NCBI RefSeq assembly: GCF_002760665.1
Contig: NZ_PDOB01000038.1
Location: forward strand, 1 to 36,608
DNA: 36,608 nt
Source: Massilia psychrophila
GTDB taxonomy: Bacteria > Pseudomonadota > Gammaproteobacteria > Burkholderiales > Burkholderiaceae_D
Direction: 5' to 3'
Part shown: positions 17,033 through 24,697 of the stretch, piece after piece
Numbering within the stretch: position 1 is the first letter of the stretch
Layout: every line of letters starts with the position of its first letter
Notes under the pieces: model-generated
Databases searched by the model: none
The model's input: only the letters and a program-made list of their open reading frames with translations
Told to the model about the DNA's origin: nothing
Translations under genes and position numbers: made by a program

Positions 17033-17746
17033 TTACAGAATCTGCTTGATGTCAGCCATCGACACGATACCCTTGGTGGGCAGGTTCAGCTTGACGCCAT
17101 CTTTGGCGCTGGTGGTGACGCTGGCGACGCTGTCGAACGACAGCGTCTTGGCATCCGTCTGCGTTTCGCCGCCTTTGGTGGCGACCACGCGGATCGTGTA
17201 TTTGCCGTCTTTCAAGGCGACGCCGGTGCCGTCGGGGTTGACCTTGGACGGGTCGACGATGCCGTCCCACGGCAGCGGAATGGTGCCCGCCGCGTGCGGA
17301 CCGAGCTCGATGGTATGGACATCCTTGCCGGTCCGTGGGTCGCTGATGGTCACCTGCACGTTGTCGGCCGCGCTGGCCAGTTCCACGCCCATGATCGCCT
17401 TGCCGCCGGAAAGCTGGGCGAAGTTGCCTTCGACCAACACGCCGTGGCCGATCAGGTTGGTCGCCTGCAGCGCCTCCGACGACTGGTAGCTTGCCTTGAG
17501 CGATTCGAGCGTCGTGTTGAGCTTGTTGACGCCGGTGACGGTCGACAGCTGCGCCAGCTGGCTGGTGAGCTGGGCGTTGTCGAGCGGGTTCATCGGATCC
17601 TGGTTCTTTAGCTGGGTCACCAGCAAGGTCATGAACTTGTTGGTATCGGCATCGACGCTGCCGTCGACGCTGGCCGCCTTCTTGGGATTGACCGTGGCGA
17701 GCAGGTCTTGCGAGACGAAGGCGGGCGCGGAATTGACTGAGGACAT
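17033..17746 (-). CDS. flgD: Flagellar hook-capping protein FlgD
   Basis: FlgD is the scaffold cap needed for hook polymerisation and is absent from the finished structure. The 237-residue product has the conserved N-terminal block KFMTLLVTQLKNQDPMNPLD followed by NAQLTSQLAQLSTVTGVNKL. The middle is a FlgD tudor/Ig-like region containing the FlgD Ig motif GTIPLPWDGIVD. Length is typical. It lies 35 bp upstream of flgE and about 26 bp after flgC, with no strong ribosome site. Confidence 0.96.
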   Translation of the reverse strand: MSSVNSAPAFVSQDLLATVNPKKAASVDGSVDADTNKFMTLLVTQLKNQDPMNPLDNAQLTSQLAQLSTVTGVNKLNTTLESLKASYQSSEALQATNLIGHGVLVEGNFAQLSGGKAIMGVELASAADNVQVTISDPRTGKDVHTIELGPHAAGTIPLPWDGIVDPSKVNPDGTGVALKDGKYTIRVVATKGGETQTDAKTLSFDSVASVTTSAKDGVKLNLPTKGIVSMADIKQIL

Positions 17747-17772
17747 GGTGGTCTGGATAAAAATAAGTGGGG

Positions 17773-18174
17773 TTACTGACCGAGCGTCAGCGTTTTCAAC
17801 AGCAATGTCTTGGCCGCGTTCATGGTTTCGACGTTGGTCTGGTACGAGCGCGAGGCCGACAGCATGTTGACCATTTCGTCGACCACGTTGACGTTCGGCA
17901 TTGACACATAGCCCTTGTCGTCGGCCATCGGATGCTTCGGATCGTACACCTGCTTGAGCGGGCTCGGATCGTCGATCACCCGTGCCACCTTGACCGACGT
18001 GGCGCCGCCTTCGAGCGGCACCGCCTCGAACACCACCTGCTTGGCGCGGTAGGCCTGGCCGGTTGCGCTGGTGGCGCTGTCGGCGTTGGCCAGGTTGCTG
18101 GCGGTGGCGTTCAGGCGCTGCGCCTGGGCACTCATGGCCGAACCCGACACGTTAAAAATATTAAACAGCGACAT
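17773..18174 (-). CDS. flgC: Flagellar proximal rod protein FlgC
   Basis: FlgC is a proximal rod subunit. The 133-residue product begins [20 protein letters not shown], has the signature [14 protein letters not shown], and ends with the conserved [20 protein letters not shown] helix. Size is standard. The start follows the flgB stop by only 2 bp, and the ribosome site GGAGGG lies inside the flgB 3' end, so the two are translated together. Confidence 0.96.
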   Translation of the reverse strand: MSLFNIFNVSGSAMSAQAQRLNATASNLANADSATSATGQAYRAKQVVFEAVPLEGGATSVKVARVIDDPSPLKQVYDPKHPMADDKGYVSMPNVNVVDEMVNMLSASRSYQTNVETMNAAKTLLLKTLTLGQ

Positions 18175-18176
18175 GA

Positions 18177-18599
18177 TTACTGCCCTCCCTGGATCGCCGC
18201 CATCAGGCTGCGGATTTGGTGGTTGATCATGGTGATCCCGGCTTCGTAGCGGATCGCGTTGTCGGCAAACTGGTTGCGCTCGACGTCCATGTCGACCGTG
18301 TTGCCGTCGACCGCGCCCTGCACCACGCCACGGTACTGCACCTGGGTGCCGTCCGGCAGCATGTCGGCGTTCTGCGCGGCGCCTTTGACGTGGGCCGCGG
18401 CGGTGGCCGCCAGCACGCCGGCCGGCGGCGCCGTGCGCGCCATCACGCCTTGCAGCGCACTGGCAAAATCGATGTCGCGCGCCTTGTAGTTGGGCGTGTC
18501 GGCATTCGCGATGTTCGAGGCGAGAATTTGCTGGCGCTGCGAGCGCAGGCTCAAGGCGGCTTCATTGAAGCGCAGGTAATCGTCGAGTTTGCCAATCAT
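18177..18599 (-). CDS. flgB: Flagellar proximal rod protein FlgB
   Basis: FlgB is the first rod subunit, next to FliE and the MS ring. The 140-residue product begins [20 protein letters not shown], carries [20 protein letters not shown] near residues 26-45, and ends [20 protein letters not shown] plus a short helix. It is the first gene of the flg operon on the - strand, with a GGAG ribosome site before ATG. The promoter should lie in 18600-18813, shared divergently with flgA. Confidence 0.96.
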   Translation of the reverse strand: MIGKLDDYLRFNEAALSLRSQRQQILASNIANADTPNYKARDIDFASALQGVMARTAPPAGVLAATAAAHVKGAAQNADMLPDGTQVQYRGVVQGAVDGNTVDMDVERNQFADNAIRYEAGITMINHQIRSLMAAIQGGQ

Positions 18600-18647
18600 C
18601 TCAGCTCCAGGTGGGCCACTGTCGCCAGGTTGGCGGCAAGGGCTTTG

Positions 18648-18668
18648 TTATGACAGTCTTTATGACAG
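18648..18668. repeat. Direct repeat TTATGACAG in the flgB/flgA divergent region
   Basis: TTATGACAG occurs at 18648-18656 and again at 18660-18668, a 12-bp period, about 50 bp upstream of flgB. It could be a tandem activator site. No sigma-28 or sigma-54 promoter is clear in 18600-18813. Confidence 0.4.
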
Positions 18669-18791
18669 CATCGATCTTAAGGCTGAGACCGGCAACTCAA
18701 TCGATGGATAAGCGCAGGCAAAGCGCGGCTGTTCGATGTTTCACTTGAGAATCATGACGCTTAAGATGACATCATTCCACCGAGCCGCAGG

Positions 18792-18813
18792 CCCAACCCC
18801 AACCCCCAACCCC
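18792..18813 (-). other. G-quadruplex-type tract abutting the flgA start codon
   Basis: The - strand reads four G runs of 4, 5, 4 and 3 separated by TT (C runs at 18792-18794, 18797-18800, 18803-18807 and 18810-18813 on the + strand). This satisfies the usual G3+N1-7 quadruplex pattern. It touches ATG 18814 and replaces any Shine-Dalgarno there. Confidence 0.65.
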
Positions 18814-19518
18814 ATGAATGCCATTTTCCTCACCGCCCTCCTCCTGACCACGCCGCTGGCGCTGGCGCAGCAGAGCGCCGCCGCGCGCGCGGGCACCCAA
18901 GACCTGACCGCGCTGCGCACCGTCGTGCAGCAATACCTGCAAGCGCAAAGTGCCGGCATGGCGGGCAAGGCCAGCGTCGAAGTGCGGGCAATCGACCCGC
19001 GCACCAGCCTGCCCGCCTGCCCCGACCCGCAAGCGTTCCAGCAGCCAGGCGCACGCACGATGGGAAATACCACGGTCGGCGTGCGCTGTACGGCGCCGGC
19101 CGCCTGGACGGTATACATTCAGGCGAAGGTGTCGGTGCAGGGCGACTATGTCGCCGCCGCCGTGCCGCTGGCGCAGGGCCAGCCGATCGAACAGTCGCAA
19201 CTGGTGCTGATGAAAGGCGACCTGGCCGCCATGCCGAATGGCGTGGTGACCGACATGGCCCAGGCCATCGGCCGCAGCAGCACCGTGTCGCTGCCGTCCG
19301 GCGCGCCGTTGCGGCTCGATGCATTGCGCAGCAAACCGGTGGTGCAGCAGGGCCAGCTGGTGCGGGTGGTCTCCAGCGGCGAAGGGTTCCGCGTATCGGC
19401 CGAAGCGCGCGCCATCGGCAACGCCAGCGAGGGCCAGGTGGTTCAGGTGCGCACGCCAGCCGGCGCCATCATCAGCGGTGTCGCCAAAGCGGGAGGCCTG
19501 GTCGAAGTGGTTTTCTGA
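18814..19518 (+). CDS. flgA: Flagellar P-ring assembly chaperone FlgA
   Basis: FlgA is a periplasmic chaperone for P-ring (FlgI) assembly. From ATG 18814 the product is 234 residues with signal peptide MNAIFLTALLLTTPLALAQQ. The C-terminal SAF-type domain begins near VAAAVPLAQGQPIEQSQLVL and continues through GAPLRLDALRSKPVVQQGQL and the terminal EGQVVQVRTPAGAIISGVAK. The start is uncertain. There is no ribosome site before 18814 because the preceding 22 bases are a C-rich tract. In-frame ATGs at 18736, 18754 and 18766 would add a Thr/Pro-rich leader. It is transcribed divergently from flgB and followed by flgM. Confidence 0.92.
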   Translation: MNAIFLTALLLTTPLALAQQSAAARAGTQDLTALRTVVQQYLQAQSAGMAGKASVEVRAIDPRTSLPACPDPQAFQQPGARTMGNTTVGVRCTAPAAWTVYIQAKVSVQGDYVAAAVPLAQGQPIEQSQLVLMKGDLAAMPNGVVTDMAQAIGRSSTVSLPSGAPLRLDALRSKPVVQQGQLVRVVSSGEGFRVSAEARAIGNASEGQVVQVRTPAGAIISGVAKAGGLVEVVF

Positions 19519-19562
19519 GCAGTCGGTTTTATACAATTGCTTGGAAATCCATTGATGTGCGC

Positions 19563-19589
19563 TAAAGTTTGCGACGGGTTCGCCGTTAC
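19563..19589 (+). promoter_or_regulatory. Sigma-28 (FliA) promoter of flgM
   Basis: TAAAGTTT (19563-19570), an 11-nt spacer, then GCCGTTAC (19582-19589). The -35 matches the FliA consensus at all 8 positions and the -10 (GCCGATAA) matches at 6 of 8, with exact spacing. It lies about 48 bp before the flgM start, so FliA would drive its own anti-sigma factor. Confidence 0.85.
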
Positions 19590-19636
19590 TTACGCATATC
19601 CCGAGCTTCTTGCTCTGGCCAGAGAAGGATGATGCC

Positions 19637-19942
19637 ATGAAAATCAACGATACCGTCAAGACCACCCCTGCGCTGCCGACCACGAATACCCCGGCCGCCG
19701 GTGCCAGAACGACCGAACGCGCATCTGCCGCCAGCCCGGCCCAGGGCGACGCCGGCAAGGTGAGCTTGTCGCCGCAGGCACAGGCGCTGGCCAACGTCAG
19801 CGGCAGCGTCATGTTCGACGTCAAGAAAGTCGAACGCATCAAACTGGCGATCGCCGAGGGCCAGTTCCAGGTCAACTCAGAAAAAGTCGCGGACGGCTTG
19901 CTGGAAACAGTGCGCGACCTGCTGCATTCACGCAAACGCTAA
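19637..19942 (+). CDS. flgM: Anti-sigma-28 factor FlgM
   Basis: FlgM binds FliA and blocks late flagellar transcription until it is secreted through the completed hook. I start at ATG 19637 (101 residues, MKINDTVKTTPALPTTNTPA) with GAAGGA as ribosome site; the extra upstream codons of the frame are not needed. The N-terminal half is disordered and Ser/Thr/Ala-rich. The C-terminal half has the FliA-binding helices: VSLSPQAQAL, DVKKVERIKLAIAEGQFQVN and SEKVADGLLETVRDLL. It lies behind a FliA promoter and 27 bp upstream of flgN. Confidence 0.95.
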   Translation: MKINDTVKTTPALPTTNTPAAGARTTERASAASPAQGDAGKVSLSPQAQALANVSGSVMFDVKKVERIKLAIAEGQFQVNSEKVADGLLETVRDLLHSRKR

Positions 19943-19969
19943 GCCACCACGCCACCACGCCATCACACC

Positions 19970-20443
19970 ATGACCAGCCTGACCACGACCCTGCGCGACG
20001 AACAACGACTGATCACTTCCCTGGTCGAGTTGATGAAACAGGAACAGCAGTGCCTGGTCAGCGCCGACAGTGACGCCCTGGTCGCCATTACGGCGCAAAA
20101 GTCGGCCCTCGTGCAGCAAATGGCGGCGTGTGCGAGCCAGCGTCACCAGGCGCTCGGCGCGGCCGGTTTTGCCGCCGCCGAGGCCGGCATGGAACCGTGG
20201 CTGGCCGCATGCAGCGACGCCGACAACGCCGCCGGCATCCTGTGGCGCGAGCTGCTCGAGCGCACCCGCACCGCCAAGGAACTGAACCGCGTCAACGGCA
20301 TGCTGATCAACAAACAGATGACCCACACCCAGGTCGTGCTGAACGCCATGCGCACGCCCGCCGGCGGTGTTGATGCCGGCGTTTACGGCCCGAGCGGCCA
20401 GGCCGCTACTTCCGGCCCGTCGCGCCGCTTCGTGGTGGCTTGA
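19970..20443 (+). CDS. flgN: Flagellar export chaperone FlgN
   Basis: FlgN is the cytosolic export chaperone for FlgK and FlgL and in some species also stimulates FlgM translation. The 157-residue product is mostly helical, with MTSLTTTLRDEQRLITSLVELMKQEQQCL at the start (split here: LVELMKQEQQCL is the core motif) and KELNRVNGMLINKQMTHTQV toward the end, the region that binds hook-associated proteins. It has no signal peptide. There is no clear ribosome site before ATG 19970; the 27-bp gap from flgM is C/A-rich. Identity rests on motif style and the flgA-flgM-flgN order. Confidence 0.92.
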   Translation: MTSLTTTLRDEQRLITSLVELMKQEQQCLVSADSDALVAITAQKSALVQQMAACASQRHQALGAAGFAAAEAGMEPWLAACSDADNAAGILWRELLERTRTAKELNRVNGMLINKQMTHTQVVLNAMRTPAGGVDAGVYGPSGQAATSGPSRRFVVA

Positions 20444-20629
20444 TTTACTTTCCTCCTCCACCATGAAAATGGTTGCGATACTGCGCATCCGGGCGCGAAT
20501 TCTCCCAATAAAACTTTACTTCATTGCTTGAATCCGTGATGATCGACCGATGAGTTTCGGCCGGCAGATCGTTTCTATTGTCCTGCATAAACTTTTTGGC
20601 ACCGACCATCCACTCTCACGGAGACCAGC

Positions 20630-21730
20630 ATGAACTGGAACCAACTCTGCAAGACATGCATCGCCACGCTCGCGCTCGCACTGTGCGTCGGCGCCCAGGC
20701 CGCCTCGAACGGCGTGAGCGCCAGCATCAGCCCGGAAAAGCACGCGCTCGGCAAAACCGACGCCGTGGTGGTGGCCGTCACCATCACCAACACCTCGGCC
20801 ACGCCGCAGTACGTGCTCAAGTGGCATACGCCATTCGGCGCCGAGATCGAAGAGTCGCTGTTCATCGTCACCCGCGACGGGATCAAGGTGCCCTACCTCG
20901 GCGCCCACTACAAGCGTCCCGCCCCGACCGCGGCCGACTACTACGTGCTCAAACCCGGCGCCTCATTCTCCGCCAAGGTCGACCTGTCGGCGCTGTACGA
21001 CATGCGCGTGACGGGCGACTACACGATCCGCTACGACACCAGGTCGCTCAGCTTGTTCAGTGCCGAGCTGAGCGGACAGGGCCGTGGCGCCGTGCAGCGC
21101 GAAATCGGCGAAATCAAGTCGACGCCGGTGACGGTGTGGATCGACGGCAGCTTGCCGCGCGGCAGCGTGCCACAGCAAGAGCAGCAACTTCAGACGATCG
21201 ATTCGATGCGCGCCGCGCTCGCCACCGGCAGCTTGTCGTTCAACAAGTGCACCGCCGCGCAGCAGACCACGGTGACGTCGGCGCTCAGCGCCGGCAATAC
21301 GATGGTCATCAATGGCGACGCTTACATGGCGGGCACGATCGGCGCGCGCTATAACAAATGGTTCGGCACCACCGACGCCGCCCGCGTGTCGACCGTGAGG
21401 TCGCACTTCGCCGCGTTGAAAGATGCGTTCGCCAACAAGCCGATCACGGTCGACTGCGGCTGCAAGAAGACATATTACGCCTACGTCTACCCGACCCAGC
21501 CGTACGTCATCTACGTCTGCAAGGCGTTCTGGACCGCGCCGATGACCGGCACCGATTCGAAAGGCGGCACCCTGGTGCACGAGATGAGCCACTTCAACGT
21601 TGTCGCCGGCACCGACGACTGGGTGTACGGCCAGAGCGGCGCCGCCAGCCTGGCCGTCAGCGATCCGGCCAAGGCCGTCGACAACGCCGATTCGCACGAG
21701 TATTTTGGCGAAAATACTCCGGTGCTGTAG
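20630..21730 (+). CDS. Secreted M35-family (aspzincin) metalloendopeptidase
   Basis: This is a secreted zinc protease of the deuterolysin/peptidyl-Lys metalloendopeptidase family (M35). The 366-residue precursor has a signal peptide MNWNQLCKTCIATLALALCV cleaved near AQA/AS. A beta-rich pro-domain follows at about residues 28-175 and the catalytic domain at about 190-366. Visible active-site elements are HEMSH (317-321) and GTDDWVYG (327-334), which supplies the third zinc ligand Asp. Cys207, Cys276, Cys278 and Cys297 may form disulfides. A predicted mature size near 19 kDa fits the family. A GGAG ribosome site precedes ATG 20630. It is not a flagellar gene; it stands alone between flgN and a convergent gene for a pro-domain-like protein. 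Substrate is unknown. Confidence 0.9.
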   Translation: MNWNQLCKTCIATLALALCVGAQAASNGVSASISPEKHALGKTDAVVVAVTITNTSATPQYVLKWHTPFGAEIEESLFIVTRDGIKVPYLGAHYKRPAPTAADYYVLKPGASFSAKVDLSALYDMRVTGDYTIRYDTRSLSLFSAELSGQGRGAVQREIGEIKSTPVTVWIDGSLPRGSVPQQEQQLQTIDSMRAALATGSLSFNKCTAAQQTTVTSALSAGNTMVINGDAYMAGTIGARYNKWFGTTDAARVSTVRSHFAALKDAFANKPITVDCGCKKTYYAYVYPTQPYVIYVCKAFWTAPMTGTDSKGGTLVHEMSHFNVVAGTDDWVYGQSGAASLAVSDPAKAVDNADSHEYFGENTPVL

Positions 21731-21735
21731 TCGAT

Positions 21736-21759
21736 GGGCAGCTCGGGCTGCCCGTTTTT
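21736..21759 (+). terminator. Intrinsic terminator after the M35 protease
   Basis: A 7-bp GC stem, GGGCAGC (21736-21742) with GCTGCCC (21747-21753) and loop TCGG, is followed by GTTTTT. It starts 5 bp after the protease stop and precedes the 3' end of the convergent gene at 21771. Confidence 0.85.
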
Positions 21760-21770
21760 CTTGCGGCGTT

Positions 21771-22265
21771 TTATTTGCCGATATGCGCGAACATCACCGA
21801 ATTGAGTTCGACCGGGGTGAGCTGCGCGATCTGGTTGACGTCCGCCACATAATTGCCGGCGAAGCTAAGCTGATACGTGTGGCGGCCGGGTATGAAAGCG
21901 TAAGCCTGCGTGATATCGATCGTGTTGTGGTGGCGCGAATGCGGCTTGAGCGGCAGGTAATCGTCCTTGCCCAGCGGCGCACGCTTGACGGTCGGGCCGA
22001 TGTAGTCGACCGGATCGCCATTCGAGCTGTCGCGCACCTCGAACCAGGCGCCGAACAGCTCCTTGTCGGAAGCCACGCTGCGCGGCACATACACGGTGCG
22101 GTTGCTGTCGTTTTTAAACGTCAATCGCACCAGCACCTTGCCGTTGCGCGACTCGACCTGTACTTTTTCGCTGACCGAATTCATGACCCCGTCCCTTGCC
22201 CCGGCGCTGCCGGCCGCACCCAGCAGCGCCGCCGCCAGCAACACAGATGTTGTTACCTTACGCAT
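21771..22265 (-). CDS. Secreted stand-alone homologue of the M35 protease pro-domain
   Basis: I recognise no named family. From ATG 22265 (GGAG ribosome site 6 bp upstream) the product is 164 residues. It has a signal peptide, MRKVTTSVLLAAALLGAAGS, cleaved near AGA/RD, and a single beta-rich domain. That domain visibly resembles residues ~45-140 of the convergent M35 protease. Shared elements are VxVxLTxxNxS followed by VYV/QYV, then PVDYIGPTVKRAP against KVPYLGAHYKRPA, then DDYLPLKP against ADYYVLKP, and HTYQLSF against YTIRYDT. It has no HExxH and cannot be a protease. Inference: an inhibitor, folding helper or immunity-like partner of the protease, or a diverged relic of its pro-region. 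A longer frame upstream of 22265 lacks support. Confidence 0.8.
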   Translation of the reverse strand: MRKVTTSVLLAAALLGAAGSAGARDGVMNSVSEKVQVESRNGKVLVRLTFKNDSNRTVYVPRSVASDKELFGAWFEVRDSSNGDPVDYIGPTVKRAPLGKDDYLPLKPHSRHHNTIDITQAYAFIPGRHTYQLSFAGNYVADVNQIAQLTPVELNSVMFAHIGK

Positions 22266-22417
22266 CGAATACTCCAGAATCAGACATGGGCGGATTGTGC
22301 CCGGCGCCCGAAAAAACACCAAGCGCGCTTGCGCAAAGTTACAAACGCCGAGGTTCGCTGTCAAATAGACGTCGTCCTCGCGCAGCGGCGACCACGGCAC
22401 GGGCGCAAATGCTGACG

Positions 22418-22459
22418 CTAACGAGCGGAAATTAACGAGTAAAAATTAACGAGTAGAAA
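22418..22459. repeat. Three 14-bp tandem repeats at the motD stop codon
   Basis: Units at 22418, 22432 and 22446: CTAACGAGCGGAAA, TTAACGAGTAAAAA, TTAACGAGTAGAAA. The last unit contains the motD stop (TAA on the - strand, 22446-22448) and its final codons. The other two repeat this end outside the gene. Confidence 0.75.
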
Positions 22460-23198
22460 TTTCCGTTGTCGTATCCGGCAGCGCCGACAGGATCGTCACC
22501 GCTACCCGGCGGTTGCGCGCGCGCCCTTCCAGGTCGTCGTTGGCGGCGACCGGGAGGTTCGAGCCGTGGCCGACCACGGTCATGCGCGCTGCAGCCACGC
22601 CGCTGTCGGTGAACAGGCGCACCACCGCACCGGCGCGCGCGGCCGACAGTTCCCAGTTGGAGGGGAAAGTGCTCGAGCGGATCGGCGCCGGATCGGTGTG
22701 TCCTTCGACCTGCAGCGTGTGCGGGTCGCCCTTCAGCAGCACCGCCAGCGCGCGCAGCGCTTCGCGCGAATTGGCATTCAAAGTGGCCTCGCCCGAGTCG
22801 AACAGCACGCTGGCATTGATCTCGACGCTGACGCCGCGGCTGTTTTGCGTCACCCGCACCTTGCCTTCCTTGACCAGCGGCGCCAGCGTCGACGTCAGGT
22901 CGCGCGCCAGGGCGGTGAGCTGTTCGCGTTCGCGCCGCATCGCTTCGGCGCGCCGCTTGGCGGCCAGGTTCGGCAGCGAGATCGGCGGCGCCGGCGCGAT
23001 TGCCGGCCTGGGTGTTGCTGCGCGTGCGCCGAAGGCGGTGCCGAGGGCGTCCGAAAACACCCGGTACTTGCCTTCATTGACAACCGACAGGGCGTACATG
23101 ACGACAAAAAAAGCGAACAGCAAGGTGATGAAGTCAGCGTACGAAATCAGCCAGCGTTCGTGGTTGTCGGTGGTTTCATCGAATTTTTTGCGCGCCAT
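22446..23198 (-). CDS. motD: Flagellar stator protein MotD (MotB family)
   Basis: MotD is the peptidoglycan-anchored half of a stator unit. The 250-residue protein has one N-terminal membrane helix with the proton-carrying Asp in SYADFITLLFAFFVVMYALS (Asp at about residue 22). A plug/linker region follows. The C-terminal OmpA-like domain begins near VSVEINASVLFDSGEATLN and contains LQVEGHTDPAPI and GRARNRRVAVTI. The partner gene motC ends 27 bp upstream. Pairing with a MotA-like gene next to fliA, with no che genes in view, fits the MotC/MotD type rather than the classical motAB-che locus. No ribosome site is evident before ATG. Confidence 0.9.
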   Translation of the reverse strand: MARKKFDETTDNHERWLISYADFITLLFAFFVVMYALSVVNEGKYRVFSDALGTAFGARAATPRPAIAPAPPISLPNLAAKRRAEAMRREREQLTALARDLTSTLAPLVKEGKVRVTQNSRGVSVEINASVLFDSGEATLNANSREALRALAVLLKGDPHTLQVEGHTDPAPIRSSTFPSNWELSAARAGAVVRLFTDSGVAAARMTVVGHGSNLPVAANDDLEGRARNRRVAVTILSALPDTTTEISTR

Positions 23199-23225
23199 GG
23201 CGGGGGGTCGAATAATTCGGAAAAC

Positions 23226-23972
23226 TTAAGGCCGCGACAGCAGGCTGGCGACGCGCTCGTCGATGACGCGCGAATGGTCGCCACTGGCGATATCGAAAAA
23301 GACGTCGGTGAGGATTTCATACTGCGTGACGGTCTCGGCGACGATGGCTTTGAGCTTGTTGGCGACCGGATAAAAAAACAGGTTGGCGAGGCCGACGCCG
23401 TACACCGTCGACACAAAAGCGACGGCGATGCCGGCGCCCAGCTTGGACGGGTCGGTGAGGTTTTCCATCACGTGGATCAGCCCCAGCACGGCGCCGAGGA
23501 TGCCGATCGTCGGCGAGTAACCGGCTGCCGATTCCCAGATTTTCACCGCCTGGCGCTGGCCGAATTCGTACGCCGTCACCTCGGTCTCCAACAGCCCGCG
23601 CAGCTTGGCCGGGTCGATGCCGTCGATCACCAGGCGCAAGCCCTTCTTGACGAATTTGTCGGGCGTGCCCTGCATTGCCTGCTCGAGCGACAGCAGGCCG
23701 TCGCGGCGCGCCGACGTGCTCCACCTGGCGATGTCGCGCGAGAGCGTCGCGCGCTGGCTTGGGGGCGGACGGAACACCCAGCGCAGCATGCGCATGCCGC
23801 GCATGAACGTGGGCGCCTCGGTCTGCAGCAGCACCGCACCAAAGGTGCCGATCACGACGATGGCAAACGCCGCCGGCTGCACCAGCGAGGCCAGCTTGCC
23901 GCCGTCCAGGCTGTGGCCGATGAACAGCCCGGCCAGCGCCAGGACGACGCCGGCTACGCTGGCCCAGTCCAT
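23226..23972 (-). CDS. motC: Flagellar stator protein MotC (MotA family)
   Basis: MotC is the MotA-type pentamer subunit that rotates around MotD as ions flow. The 248-residue product has four membrane helices: residues ~5-20 and ~33-50 at the N-terminus and two near 155-200. It carries the family features AGYSPTIGILGAVLGLIHVM and GAGIAVAFVSTVYGVGLANL, and the cytoplasmic loop holds the charged GMRMLRWVFRPPPSQRATL segment. ATG 23972 overlaps the fliA 3' end by 19 bp, indicating translational coupling to the sigma factor gene. The C-terminal tail DERVASLLSRP is short. Confidence 0.92.
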   Translation of the reverse strand: MDWASVAGVVLALAGLFIGHSLDGGKLASLVQPAAFAIVVIGTFGAVLLQTEAPTFMRGMRMLRWVFRPPPSQRATLSRDIARWSTSARRDGLLSLEQAMQGTPDKFVKKGLRLVIDGIDPAKLRGLLETEVTAYEFGQRQAVKIWESAAGYSPTIGILGAVLGLIHVMENLTDPSKLGAGIAVAFVSTVYGVGLANLFFYPVANKLKAIVAETVTQYEILTDVFFDIASGDHSRVIDERVASLLSRP

Positions 23973-24682
23973 GCCTGCTCCCGTAATGCAGACCGCAACC
24001 GCGCCACCGCCTGGGTGTGCAATTGCGATACGCGCGATTCAGATACGCCCATCACGGCGCCGATTTCCTTGAGGTTCATTTCCTCTTCGTAGTACAGGCC
24101 CATCAGGATCTTTTCGCGCGGCGGCAGCGCATCGATGGCATTGATCACCGCCTGGCGGAAGTCGCCGTCGAGCAGGCTGCGCAGCGGATCGGCGTCGTCG
24201 ACGGCGTAGCGGTCGAGAAAACTGTCGCTGCCTTCGTTGTCGTGGAAGTCTTCGTAGTACACCAGCTGGTGGCCGCCGCCGTCGCCCAGCATGTCCTGGT
24301 ATTCGGACAGCGACAGCTTGAGCAGCTTGGCCACTTCCGATTCGGTCGGCGGATGGCCGAGCTTTTGCTGCAGCGAGCTCATCGCCGCCTCGATCTTGCG
24401 CATGTTTTGCCGCATCGAGCGCGGCAACCAGTCGCTGTTGCGCAATTCATCGAGCATGGCGCCGCGGATGCGCAGCACCGCATAGGTTTCGAACTGGGCG
24501 CCATGCGTCTCTTCATAGCGGCTGATGGCATCTAACAGGCCGATCATGCCGGCCTGCACCAGGTCGTCCACTTCCACACTTGGCGGCAACTTGGCCTTCA
24601 TGTGGTGGGCGAGACGCTTCACCAACGGCATGTGATCCGTCAGCAGCTGGTTTTTATCGGCTTTTCCTTTGACCGTGTACAT
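23954..24682 (-). CDS. fliA: RNA polymerase sigma-28 factor FliA
   Basis: FliA directs RNA polymerase to late flagellar promoters such as those found here before flgM and probably flgK. The 242-residue protein starts MYTVKGKADKNQLLTDHMPL. It shows region 2 (VDDLVQAGMIGLLDAISRYE, FETYAVLRIRGAMLDELR), region 3 (PPTESEVAKLLKLSLSEYQD) and the region 4 helix-turn-helix (MNLKEIGAVMGVSESRVSQL). Length is normal. It lies 15 bp after flhG with little ribosome-site signal. Its activity should be held by FlgM, encoded about 5 kb away on the other strand. Confidence 0.97.
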   Translation of the reverse strand: MYTVKGKADKNQLLTDHMPLVKRLAHHMKAKLPPSVEVDDLVQAGMIGLLDAISRYEETHGAQFETYAVLRIRGAMLDELRNSDWLPRSMRQNMRKIEAAMSSLQQKLGHPPTESEVAKLLKLSLSEYQDMLGDGGGHQLVYYEDFHDNEGSDSFLDRYAVDDADPLRSLLDGDFRQAVINAIDALPPREKILMGLYYEEEMNLKEIGAVMGVSESRVSQLHTQAVARLRSALREQAWTGPA

Positions 24683-24697
24683 GGTTATGCTTTGTTA

